This document shows positions 1-8,297 of a stretch of 33,800 nt of DNA, in pieces. A program made the translations under genes and the position numbers. The stretch comes from Nitrospirota bacterium. Lineage in GTDB: Bacteria > Nitrospirota > Thermodesulfovibrionia > Thermodesulfovibrionales > JdFR-85. How positions within the stretch are numbered: the stretch's first letter is position 1; each line of letters opens with the position of its first letter. Where the stretch lies: the NCBI GenBank assembly GCA_013152485.1, contig JAADGG010000050.1, positions 74,090 to 107,889 on the forward strand, written 5' to 3'. The notes below the pieces were generated by a model. That model was not told the DNA's origin and searched no databases. It saw only the letters and a list, made by a program, of their open reading frames with translations.

Positions 1-870
1 CACAGGCGGCGCAATCCAGTTCAGGTCCTTCACCAGGACCTCTCTGTGAAACGCCATATGCCTCGGTCCCACATGTATTGCATTGTTTTCAGCATCGATC
101 CTTATCACGTAGAGAGGCTCCGCGGAAGAGACGTTCAGTCCCCGCCTCTGGCCCACCGTGTAGTTGAATATGCCCTGGTGGGTCCCCAGCACACTGCCGT
201 CGGGACCGATCACGGGGCCGGACCTCGCCGCCTCCGGTACGATACCCCTTATGAATGAAGGATAGTCTCCTTCCGGAATGAAACATATCTCCACGCTCTC
301 AGGCCTGCGTGCAGCAGGCAGGTTCAGCCCCCGGGCAATATCCCTCACTCGCTCTTTGGTGTGGTATCCGAGGGGGAAGAGCAGTCTGCCCATGATGTCG
401 CGGTCAAGAACATAAAGGAAGTACGTCTGATCCTTGCCCGGATCAAATCCTTTTTTCAGCAGCCACGCCCCCTCATCCTTCTCCACCCTTGCATAATGCC
501 CCGTGGATATGCACTCAGCGCCTGCCTCGTCGGCCGCCTTCACCAGGTAAGGAAACTTGACATGAAGGTTGCAGAGCACACACGGATTGGGGGTCATTCC
601 GCGAAGATAGGAATCAACGAAGGGCTCTATGACCTTCTCGATGAACTCCCCCCTGACATCTACCACCCTGTGAGGGATCCCGAGAATCCTCGCCGTCTCC
701 GAAGCCCCGTTTATAGCCTCGACGGAACAGCACGTCCTGAAGTCTGTCCTGTCACGCGTCTCCCAGAGCATGAAGCTCACCCCTGTCACATCATGTCCCT
801 GCTCCCTGAGCAGGTGTGCAGTGACAGAGGAATCAACCCCACCGCTCATTCCGACGATCACCTTCGACAT
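1..870 (-). CDS. mnmA: tRNA-specific 2-thiouridylase MnmA (3' end cut by window edge)
   Basis: Transfers sulfur to U34 of tRNA Glu/Gln/Lys in the cytoplasm, using ATP and a persulfide relay. The first 290 residues are visible and the C-terminus lies beyond base 1. The N-terminal PP-loop GMSGGVDSS (residues 7-15) is intact. The catalytic cysteine pair is C100 in NPCVLCN and C196 in ESVEICFI. The family motifs TGHYAR and KDQTYFLY lie between them. C97 occupies the position that is Asp in E. coli, a common variant. The start is ATG at 870; a weak AGAGG lies about 10 nt upstream and no in-frame alternative lies close by. No convincing promoter was found in the roughly 370 bases upstream. Identification is secure from the motifs. 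Confidence 0.96.
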   Translation of the reverse strand, partial: MSKVIVGMSGGVDSSVTAHLLREQGHDVTGVSFMLWETRDRTDFRTCCSVEAINGASETARILGIPHRVVDVRGEFIEKVIEPFVDSYLRGMTPNPCVLCNLHVKFPYLVKAADEAGAECISTGHYARVEKDEGAWLLKKGFDPGKDQTYFLYVLDRDIMGRLLFPLGYHTKERVRDIARGLNLPAARRPESVEICFIPEGDYPSFIRGIVPEAARSGPVIGPDGSVLGTHQGIFNYTVGQRRGLNVSSAEPLYVIRIDAENNAIHVGPRHMAFHREVLVKDLNWIAPPV

Positions 871-1237
871 GCCATCACAACCTCTTTCCAGACTCAAGTC
901 GTCCGGTCGGGCCCGTCCCATGGACAAACAGCCCGCGAACGCTCACGGACCAGCGATTGGACCGAACCAGGCTGCTGCGTAGAGAGAACGACAAGACCAC
1001 GAGCATCATTGCCGCAACCATGAAGCGCTGTACAAGCACCGTGACGGCTCCGGGCGGCCCTGTCCCCGTGCCGGAGCCGGGTATCTAATGATACCATTGC
1101 CGCGAGATCAAATGCCACGATCCGCGACAGCGCGCATCATCTATTCCGATATAAAGACCGTCGAGCCCGCAGCCCGTCCGGAGCTGAAACGGCCGCTTCC
1201 GGTGGGTCACCCTTTCCCTCCATGCACCGAGCACTCC
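871..1237. other. Intergenic region between divergent mnmA and usp genes
   Basis: I see no convincing gene here. A minus-strand frame of 74 codons (894-1118) has no recognisable domain, low-complexity composition and no good ribosome site. The one structured element is an inverted repeat, CGGCTCCGG at 1045-1053 with CCGGAGCCG at 1071-1079 (9-bp stem, 17-nt loop). It has no T-tract and an unknown role. Confidence 0.4.
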
Positions 1238-1266
1238 TTGTCATCCTAACACGCGTGTGCTATGAT
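1238..1266 (+). promoter_or_regulatory. Sigma70-type promoter for the usp-V4R-GGDEF operon
   Basis: TTGTCA (1238-1243), a 17-bp spacer and TATGAT (1261-1266) give a near-consensus promoter. The expected start is near 1273, about 27 nt before the usp start codon. A strong AGAGGAGGGGG ribosome site lies at 1286-1296. Confidence 0.7.
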
Positions 1267-1299
1267 TAGATTAGACCAGTTGGTAAGAGGAGGGGGACG

Positions 1300-2208
1300 A
1301 TGAAGATTTTGCTTGCCACAGACGGGTCTGTCTATTCGGAGATTGCGGCAGGGTTCCTGTCCCATCTCGAACTTTCCCCGGATGACGAGATTCTCATCCT
1401 CCATGTGCTGAGCTGGGGCCCTTACCATGACGAGAGGGAGTCCTATTACGTCAGCCTCAAATACTTCAAGGAGAAGATCGCTCCAAGAATCCTGGATTCA
1501 GCGCTCAATATCCTGAAGCCTCTCGAGACGAGGATCAGCACGGCCTTGGTCGAGGGGGCCCCCGACAAGGCCATCATCGACGCTGCGACAGAGTCGGGCG
1601 CCGACCTGATCGTAATGGGGGCACGCGGGATCAAGGGCATCAAGTCACTCTTCATCGGCAGTGTCACGAGGTCTGTTGCAACAAACTCTCCGATACCCGT
1701 CCTCGTAACCAAGCCTCTGCTGCGGGAGGTTCCCGGAAGGCTGAAGGTGCTGTTTGCCACGGATGGCTCTGACTCCGCCCAAGCAACGGCCGAACTTCTC
1801 GCCTCGATCCCGTTCCCTGACGATACCGAACTTCTTATCATGAACGTTGTCTGGTCGGCCGTATCCGACATACCGGAAAGGTTTATCCTCGAGATAGACG
1901 ACAAGATCAAGGAGGACGTTGCAAGGGTGAGACAGGCCGAGTTTGAAAGGTCCTCTGAGATCATCGAACAGGCAAGGCCCTATCTCGAGGGGAGGTTTTC
2001 GAAGATCGAGGGACTCACGAAGGCAGGAGATCCCTCCATGGAGATACTGCATGCGGCCGGGATATTCGGGGCGGACCTGATAGCCGTGGGATGCAGGGGG
2101 CTGAGGGGGATCAGGGGGATGATGGGCAGTGTCTCAAGAAGGATACTCAGCCAAAGCCAAAGCCCTGTACTGATAGGAAAGCTACATGAAAGACAAAATA
2201 AGGCTTGA
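1300..2208 (+). CDS. Tandem universal stress protein (two UspA domains)
   Basis: Cytoplasmic stress/nucleotide-binding protein of 302 residues built from two UspA folds (about 1-140 and 148-295). The first domain starts MKILLATDGS. It has the ATP-binding signature G-2x-G-9x-G(S/T) at G107, G110 and G120-S121. The second domain starts KVLFATDGSDSA. Its equivalent loop, GCRGLRGIRGMMGS, is one residue shorter (eight residues between the glycines), so its nucleotide binding may differ. It is the first gene after the promoter at 1238 and overlaps the next gene by 23 nt, which suggests coupled translation. The family is certain; the specific stress or ligand is not visible. Confidence 0.93.
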   Translation: MKILLATDGSVYSEIAAGFLSHLELSPDDEILILHVLSWGPYHDERESYYVSLKYFKEKIAPRILDSALNILKPLETRISTALVEGAPDKAIIDAATESGADLIVMGARGIKGIKSLFIGSVTRSVATNSPIPVLVTKPLLREVPGRLKVLFATDGSDSAQATAELLASIPFPDDTELLIMNVVWSAVSDIPERFILEIDDKIKEDVARVRQAEFERSSEIIEQARPYLEGRFSKIEGLTKAGDPSMEILHAAGIFGADLIAVGCRGLRGIRGMMGSVSRRILSQSQSPVLIGKLHERQNKA

Positions 2209-2638
2209 GGACATAAGCAATACCGACAGGCCTACACTTGGTGACGAGGTTCCCGTAGAGGTTTTCCGGCTGCTGAGGGTGATAGGCATGTACAGCATCC
2301 TGGGTGAAGGCTCCGGCTACACACTCTACCTGGCCGGCAAAGAACTCGGTGAAGAGCTCGGCGTCAACACCTTTGAAGAGCTCTCCGCCCTCTTCGGGAG
2401 GCTGAAGATAGGCATACTGAAAGTCCTGGAGACCTCAGGAGACAAGATCACCGTGAGGGTCGACGAATGCATAACCTGCTCCGGCCTTCCGTATACCGGA
2501 AAGATGATCTGCCATTTTGAAAGCGGGATCATCGCCGGAGCCATCGGGAAGGTATTGAAGAGACCAACGAAGGCTGTTCAGACCAAGAGCCACACTTCGG
2601 GATTCGACCACTGCGAATTCCTCGTCTACCTGTTATGA
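2186..2638 (+). CDS. V4R-domain (4-vinyl reductase-like) small protein
   Basis: A 150-residue protein matching the V4R domain, a small-molecule-binding fold found in BchJ-like proteins and in the sensor part of XylR/DmpR-type regulators. The conserved cysteine pattern is C95-x2-C98, then C109, then C143 in the terminal HCEF, with glycines in FESGIIAGAIG. No DNA-binding or enzymatic domain is attached. Its start lies inside the end of usp, and the GGDEF gene begins 19 nt after its stop. It may therefore act as the ligand or redox input of this small signalling operon (inference). It could bind a metal or a hydrophobic ligand; the sequence does not say which. Confidence 0.8.
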   Translation: MKDKIRLEDISNTDRPTLGDEVPVEVFRLLRVIGMYSILGEGSGYTLYLAGKELGEELGVNTFEELSALFGRLKIGILKVLETSGDKITVRVDECITCSGLPYTGKMICHFESGIIAGAIGKVLKRPTKAVQTKSHTSGFDHCEFLVYLL

Positions 2639-2657
2639 ATCCAACCGAGACTGTCCG

Positions 2658-3929
2658 ATGAAACACCACGGGAAAGAGAATGAGCTGGCAGAGAAAGATC
2701 GAGAGATCAGCTCCCTGAAACTCCAGCTCGAGGAAGTCAGGAAGCTCGCAGCCATCAACGAAAGGCTGCTGCTGGCCAGCATCAGGGAACAAGAAAGGCT
2801 CCTGAACGAACTCTCGAAGAGGTCGGAGCTGATCATGAAAAAGGGACTGGAGATAAGGGAACTCCAGGCCTTCAACGACATAATCGCCGCAGCCAGCAAG
2901 CATCTCTACATCAAGGATATCCTCGAAAACAGCCTCAAGGTGATCATCGGGTCACTCGAATCCCTCGAGAAGGCCGTCGGCAGAAAAGTAAAGACAACGG
3001 GCGGCATCTTCCTCGTGGACGAAGACGCAGGGGAGCTCGTGCACTACACTTCTTTCGGAATTTCGGCAGACGACCTCGGCTGCAAGGGAAGGATACCCGT
3101 GGGCGAGTGTATCTGCGGCATGGTTGCACAGACCGGCGAGGTCGACATCATCCCCTACTGCAAGGCTTCACTGCATCAGGAAAGCATGCAACCTGTCTGC
3201 ATGGAGGAAGACCATGCGCACGTAAGCATTCCCCTGAAGTCGGGCAACAAGGTGCTCGGCCTCATCTACCTCTACTTCGTCCCTCCCGGGTACCTCCAGC
3301 TCGCCTCTGACGCCACCATATTCACTTCGATCGGGAACTATCTCGGGCTGCGCATCGAAAAGGCGAGACTTTACGAGAAGGTGCAGGAGCTCGCCATACT
3401 TGACGGTCTCACCGGACTGTACAACTACAGGGAATTCCACAACCGTCTCGAACACGAGTTCAAGAGGGCCAAGCGGTACAAGAAAACACTGCCTCTCCTG
3501 ATGATCGACATAGACCACTTCAAGCGGTTCAACGACACATACGGCCATATGGCAGGAGATGAAGTCCTGAGGACCATCGGGAGGCTCATCAAAAACCTGG
3601 TCCGCAATGTAGACATCCCTGCAAGGTACGGAGGGGAGGAGTTCGCCGTAATCCTTCCTGAAACGTCACCGGAGCAGGCCGAGGTGGTGGCGGAAAGGCT
3701 GCGCTCCTCGGTTTCCTCTCACCCGTTCTCCATAGAGGACAGGACCGTATCACTGACCATCAGCCTTGGACTCGCCTCGTTTCCGGAGGATGCCGACACA
3801 AAGGAGGGACTCGTGAAGGCTGCAGACCGTGCCCTCTATTGCGCAAAGAGCGGGGGACGGAACAGGACGTATCGGTTCAACAGGGGGAAGAGGCCCTGCA
3901 GGAAGGTCACGAGGGTGAAACAGGAGTGA
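2658..3929 (+). CDS. Diguanylate cyclase with coiled coil, GAF and GGDEF domains
   Basis: Makes the second messenger c-di-GMP from two GTP. Residues 5-70 form a charged coiled coil, about 75-240 a GAF domain and 255-410 the GGDEF domain. The active site is GGEEF (325-329), and an inhibitory I-site RNVD (316-319) lies exactly five residues upstream, so both catalysis and product inhibition look intact. The GAF domain carries an unusual set of Cys and His (GCKGRIPVGECICG, YCKASLH, VCMEEDHAHV), which may form a redox or metal sensor (inference). There is no membrane segment, so it is cytosolic. It is the third gene of the usp operon. Its ribosome site is weak, and its stop lies 4 nt from the convergent RND gene. 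Confidence 0.95.
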   Translation: MKHHGKENELAEKDREISSLKLQLEEVRKLAAINERLLLASIREQERLLNELSKRSELIMKKGLEIRELQAFNDIIAAASKHLYIKDILENSLKVIIGSLESLEKAVGRKVKTTGGIFLVDEDAGELVHYTSFGISADDLGCKGRIPVGECICGMVAQTGEVDIIPYCKASLHQESMQPVCMEEDHAHVSIPLKSGNKVLGLIYLYFVPPGYLQLASDATIFTSIGNYLGLRIEKARLYEKVQELAILDGLTGLYNYREFHNRLEHEFKRAKRYKKTLPLLMIDIDHFKRFNDTYGHMAGDEVLRTIGRLIKNLVRNVDIPARYGGEEFAVILPETSPEQAEVVAERLRSSVSSHPFSIEDRTVSLTISLGLASFPEDADTKEGLVKAADRALYCAKSGGRNRTYRFNRGKRPCRKVTRVKQE

Positions 3930-3933
3930 CGGC

Positions 3934-6900
3934 TCACGAACCATGATCCGCAGCCTCGTCACTGCGGCCGGTATGAACGGCACGGAGGCCGAGGGCCTTC
4001 CGTACATCCTCAAGAACAAGATAGAGCGAAGGGATTATCAGCAGGGTAATGCCTGTAGCGAACAGGATCCCGAAGGCGAGGCTGATTGCCATCGGAATTA
4101 GGAACTGAGCCTGCACGCTCGTTTCGAGGATCATGGGGGTAAGGCCGAAGAACGTGGTCAGCGATGTAAGCAGAATGGGTCTGAAGCGGCGCATGCAGCC
4201 GTCAACCGTGGCCTGGAACAGCTCGGAGCCCTCCATGCGGTTCCTGTTCACCTTGTCGATCAGCAGGAGCGAATCATTGACGACGACTCCGGAGAGGGCA
4301 ACGAGCCCGAACATGCTGAGTATACTGAGTTTGAATCCCATGATCAGGTGTCCGGCAACAGCCCCGACCATGCCGAACGGAATAGCCGCCATTATCAGCA
4401 ACGGCTGGCTGTAGCTCTTGAACGGGATGGCCAGCAGCGCGAACATGGCGATCAGTGCCAGCGTGTATCCCTCGAGCATGCTTCCCATGGACTCCATCCG
4501 CTCCTTCTCCTCCCCACCCATCCTGAATGTCAGACCCGGATAATCATTCGACAGGTCCCTGAGTACGCCCTGCTTGAGGTCGGAGAGGATCTCTTCGGCG
4601 TTTGCCCTCTTGTCATCTACGCTCGCAGTGACATTTATCACCCGCTTCCTGTCCGTCCTGTTGATCTCGCTGAACCCCCTCCCCTCCATGATATAGGCGG
4701 CCCTGGCCAGGGGAAGCTCCCCGCCGCCCGGAGTCCGAATCCTCATCGACCGGAGGTTCCAGAGGCTCTTCCGGTCCTTCTCCGGATACCGCACCACGAC
4801 CTTGACCTCGTTGCGGCCACGCTGAAACCTTAGGGCCTCTGCGCCGTAGAAGGCGCCGCGGAGCTGACGGCCGAGGTCCTCCTCTGTAAGGCCGAGCGTG
4901 CGGGCCTCCGGTGTGAGACGGAACTTGAGCTCCCGCTTCCCCTTGAAATAGTTGTCCTCTATATCTCCGACACCGGGATACTGCGCCAGCGCCTCCTTGA
5001 TCCGTTCGGAGGCGATATCGAGGACACGGAAGTCCTCATGGGCGAGTTGTATGTCTATGTTGGCCCCCATCCTGACCACATTGGACGCAAAAACGATCGA
5101 CTCAACCCCCGGGATCTCGCCCACCTTTGCACGCCACCGGTTTGCAATCTCCACAGCGGGAATGCCCCGTTCTTCGCTCTGTTTCAGGAAGAGGGCCATG
5201 TCGGAAAGGTGAGTACGCGAGTCAACGGTGGAGCCGAGACTGCCCGCCTCGATCATGGTACCTCCCACCACGGCATAGACATCGCGCAGTATGGTGTCTC
5301 CCTCGGGGCGTTGTCTGTCGTACTCGGCCACCACCTCCATGGCCTTCTCCTCAAGGAACTTCTGCACCTTGGCTGTCTCCTCCACGGGAGTGCCCGGAGG
5401 CATCTTGAGGGACACCGTGATCACGTCCCCGTCGACGACGGGCATGAAGTGAAACTTCAGTATCCCCCCCTTGACGACTCCTACGGCAAGGAAGAGAACG
5501 GCGACGCCCGCAGCGACGGTGGTATAGCGGTTTCTCAGGCACAGCCTCAGGAACCGCTGATACGGCCCGGCAATGAACATCTCGAGCCTCCTGCCGAAGG
5601 CTGTACGGATACGGTCTATGGCCCCGATGAGTCCTCCCGACACCTGACGGGGACCGCCAGTGGCGAGATGGGAGGGCAGCACGAAGAGGGATTCCACGAG
5701 CGACAGCAGGAGCAGCGCGATCACCACCAGAGGTATGACCCTGATGAATTTTCCGATCATTCCGCTGACGAAGACGAGCGGTAGAAAGGCCACCACGGTG
5801 GTCAGGACGGAGAACGTGACTGGCACGGCCACCTCAAGTGCCCCGTCTATGGCGGCCTTGAGATATGGCTTGCCCTTCTGACGCTGTTCGTAGATGTTCT
5901 CTCCCACTATAATGGCATCGTCCACCAGAATTCCCAGCGCAAGAATGAACGCAAACAGTGATATCATGTTTATGGAGACGTCCATATACGGAAACAGCAG
6001 CATGGCTCCGAGGAATGATATGGGAATACCCAGCATGACCCAGAGGGCCAGCCTTATCTCGAGGAACAGCCCGAGTATGATGATCACCAGTATCAGGCCT
6101 AAAACGGCATTCTTCTCGAGCAGGCTCATGCGGCTGTGCAGGAGCTCCGAGGTATCGTTCCAGGTGGCGATGTTCAGCGATTCAGGCAGAGACGCCCTCT
6201 TCTGCTCCACATATTTCTTTACGACCTCGGATATCGTTATGGGCTTCTGATCTCCCACCCTGAACACCTTGACCATGGCCGCCGGCTTGCCGTCAAACCT
6301 GGCGAACATGCCTGTATCGGCAAAACCGTCCTTCACCTCCGCTATGTCGCCAAGCCTCAGCCGGGTGCCGTCAGGCCGTGTAAGAACGGTTATGTCGGCG
6401 TATTCCGCCCCAAGATAGCGGCGGCCCTTGGTACGAAGAAGGATCTCCGAGCCCCGGGTCTTGACCGTACCTCCGGGAAGGTCGATGGAGGCCCGTCTCA
6501 CCTGCCTGGCCACTTCATCCATGGTAAGATTGTAGCGTCTGAGGTTGTCCTCGGGTATCTCTATGGATATCTCGTAGGGCCGAACACCGCTGAGCTCCAC
6601 CTGGGTAATCTCCGGATGGCTCAGGAGTTCCTCGCGTATAATCTCAGCCTGTTCCCTGAGGGTCCTGTCGGTGGCATCACCGTATACCACTACAGAGATC
6701 ACCTCGTAGCGGTTGAGGAGCTTTGTAATCACCGGCTTTTCTGCGTCAGCCGGAAAGGTGACGATCCGGTCCACCTCGCTCTTTATCTCCTGGAGCTTCA
6801 GGTCTGGGTCTTCACCCGGCATAAGCTCTGCCCTGACCATGCCCAGTCCCTCCTTTGCCACGGACCTTATCTCCTTTATCCCGTCAACACCGGTGAGATT

Positions 6901-7110
6901 CTCCTCGATCTGAAGGAGAATCCCCTCCTCCACCTCTTCAGGCCCTGCACCCGGATACGCGACTGTAACCTGTATGGTATCGAGGCTGATCTCGGGAAAG
7001 ACTTCCTGTTTTATGGAAGAGGCCCTTATCAGACCGCCTGCCACAAGGACTATCATCAGCAGGTTGGCGGCCACATGGTTGCGAGCCATCCACTTTACGG
7101 CACTCTTCAC
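3934..7110 (-). CDS. RND efflux pump, inner-membrane transporter (AcrB/MexF-like)
   Basis: Proton-driven inner-membrane pump of 1058 residues, the usual length for hydrophobe/amphiphile RND transporters. After the first membrane segment (about 13-30) comes the periplasmic porter domain. TM4 carries the proton-relay pair in ILVDDAIIV, and the second half repeats the layout with GVVVNDSLLLID in TM10. The start is GTG at 7110, overlapping the fusion-protein stop by 4 nt (GTGA). With the adaptor and outer-membrane factor upstream this makes a complete tripartite pump. The substrate cannot be read from the sequence. Metal-exporter (CusA) landmarks were not evident, so a drug, solvent or lipid-like substrate is more likely (inference). 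Confidence 0.95.
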   Translation of the reverse strand: MKSAVKWMARNHVAANLLMIVLVAGGLIRASSIKQEVFPEISLDTIQVTVAYPGAGPEEVEEGILLQIEENLTGVDGIKEIRSVAKEGLGMVRAELMPGEDPDLKLQEIKSEVDRIVTFPADAEKPVITKLLNRYEVISVVVYGDATDRTLREQAEIIREELLSHPEITQVELSGVRPYEISIEIPEDNLRRYNLTMDEVARQVRRASIDLPGGTVKTRGSEILLRTKGRRYLGAEYADITVLTRPDGTRLRLGDIAEVKDGFADTGMFARFDGKPAAMVKVFRVGDQKPITISEVVKKYVEQKRASLPESLNIATWNDTSELLHSRMSLLEKNAVLGLILVIIILGLFLEIRLALWVMLGIPISFLGAMLLFPYMDVSINMISLFAFILALGILVDDAIIVGENIYEQRQKGKPYLKAAIDGALEVAVPVTFSVLTTVVAFLPLVFVSGMIGKFIRVIPLVVIALLLLSLVESLFVLPSHLATGGPRQVSGGLIGAIDRIRTAFGRRLEMFIAGPYQRFLRLCLRNRYTTVAAGVAVLFLAVGVVKGGILKFHFMPVVDGDVITVSLKMPPGTPVEETAKVQKFLEEKAMEVVAEYDRQRPEGDTILRDVYAVVGGTMIEAGSLGSTVDSRTHLSDMALFLKQSEERGIPAVEIANRWRAKVGEIPGVESIVFASNVVRMGANIDIQLAHEDFRVLDIASERIKEALAQYPGVGDIEDNYFKGKRELKFRLTPEARTLGLTEEDLGRQLRGAFYGAEALRFQRGRNEVKVVVRYPEKDRKSLWNLRSMRIRTPGGGELPLARAAYIMEGRGFSEINRTDRKRVINVTASVDDKRANAEEILSDLKQGVLRDLSNDYPGLTFRMGGEEKERMESMGSMLEGYTLALIAMFALLAIPFKSYSQPLLIMAAIPFGMVGAVAGHLIMGFKLSILSMFGLVALSGVVVNDSLLLIDKVNRNRMEGSELFQATVDGCMRRFRPILLTSLTTFFGLTPMILETSVQAQFLIPMAISLAFGILFATGITLLIIPSLYLVLEDVRKALGLRAVHTGRSDEAADHGS

Positions 7111-8297
7111 TGCAGCATCCCCTGTTCGCGCGGCCTGAGCCTCATGCCTTCAGCCGCTCCTGAAATCGTGGTGAGGACTATGCGCTCACCATCCTCCAGT
7201 CCGTCCCTCACCAGCAGGGTCTCCTGCTCTCGCCGCACCACGGTCACGGGCCGGATATCGAGCTTGTCTTCACCGTCAACGACCCACACGGTGTCTCCCT
7301 CTCGCAGTGCCTGAGCCGGTATGGGGAACACTCCCGAAAGCGTCTCTCCATAGAGGATGACGTCCACGAACATCCCCAGCTCAAGGTCAGGCCAGCCGCT
7401 CTCCTTACGGCCTTTCAGGTGATAGGGGTCGTCCACCGAGACGACGACGCGCGTCATACGCCCTTTCGGGTCAACCTCTCCGAGTGAACGCACAATCCTT
7501 CCCTGCCGGTCGAAGGTCTCACCACCGACTGAAATCCGAACCGTTGCAGGAGAGCCCTGCCTCTTCGTCCCCTGGCGGGGGATATTCAGCCACCTTGTCT
7601 CCTCGAGGGGCAGGGGCACGACGACCTCGGCCGTTGCGGTTCCCGCCACAACGGCTACAGTGCTGCCGGCACGCACGTACTGGCCGGTCTCCACGCTCTC
7701 GGAGCGGACCCTGCAATCGAAAGGGGCACGGATGCGGGTTCGCCGCAGATCGAGCTCAGCCTGCTCGAGTGCAGCACGTGCAGCAGCCACATCAGCCTCG
7801 GCCTTCCTCAGCTGCGGCTCGTACAGGACAAGAGGGTTGGGTTCCTCCACACCGTCATCCGCAAGGGCCTCCCATTCGCGGCGTGCCACGACGGCATTGC
7901 TGTTGACCCTGGCGAGCTCGAGCTCGGCCTGTGCCAAGGCGGCCCTGGCCCGCACCACCGCGAGCCGATAGTCTGCCTGCTCTATCTCGAACAGCAGCTC
8001 CCCCTTTCTGAAAAACCCACCGGCGACAAAGGCAGGAGATACATAGATAACCCGACCGCTCACCCTGGGCGTGATGCCAGCCTCCCTGCTGGCCTGTACG
8101 GTGCCGGTCCCGTAGACCTTCACCTGGTGATCCTTCCTGCTGACCGCAAGAACCTCCACCAGTGCCCCGGGCTTGCTCCTTGCCTCCTTCTGGGGGGCGG
8201 AGCGCGACAGCACCAGCATCCTCATGATTACAAACCCAGTCGTCAGTATTAAAAGCGGGACTAAGACCCTGAAAAACCTGCTGCTCCTGAGACTCAC
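7107..8297 (-). CDS. RND efflux periplasmic adaptor (membrane fusion protein)
   Basis: Periplasmic adaptor of 396 residues linking the RND pump to the outer-membrane channel. The N-terminus has one membrane anchor (about residues 9-28). A split lipoyl-like domain (GTVQASREAGITPRVSGRV and RIRAPFDCRVRSESVETGQ) flanks an Ala/Glu-rich alpha-hairpin (about 110-175). Beta-barrel and membrane-proximal domains follow (EDKLDIRPVTVVR and DGLEDGERIVL). The GTG start at 8297 is preceded by GGAGGGGG and overlaps the outer-membrane-factor stop by 4 nt. Confidence 0.94.
   Translation of the reverse strand: MSLRSSRFFRVLVPLLILTTGFVIMRMLVLSRSAPQKEARSKPGALVEVLAVSRKDHQVKVYGTGTVQASREAGITPRVSGRVIYVSPAFVAGGFFRKGELLFEIEQADYRLAVVRARAALAQAELELARVNSNAVVARREWEALADDGVEEPNPLVLYEPQLRKAEADVAAARAALEQAELDLRRTRIRAPFDCRVRSESVETGQYVRAGSTVAVVAGTATAEVVVPLPLEETRWLNIPRQGTKRQGSPATVRISVGGETFDRQGRIVRSLGEVDPKGRMTRVVVSVDDPYHLKGRKESGWPDLELGMFVDVILYGETLSGVFPIPAQALREGDTVWVVDGEDKLDIRPVTVVRREQETLLVRDGLEDGERIVLTTISGAAEGMRLRPREQGMLQ

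Noticed and set aside
361-1023. 220-codon plus-strand open frame
   Set aside because: It runs antisense to mnmA, whose catalytic motifs are intact, and has no recognisable domain.
894-1118. 74-codon minus-strand frame upstream of mnmA
   Set aside because: No ribosome site, no conserved motif, composition like its antisense frames.
6136-7314. 392-codon plus-strand open frame
   Set aside because: Antisense shadow of the RND pump and adaptor in GC-rich sequence; Pro/His/Gly-rich, no family resemblance.
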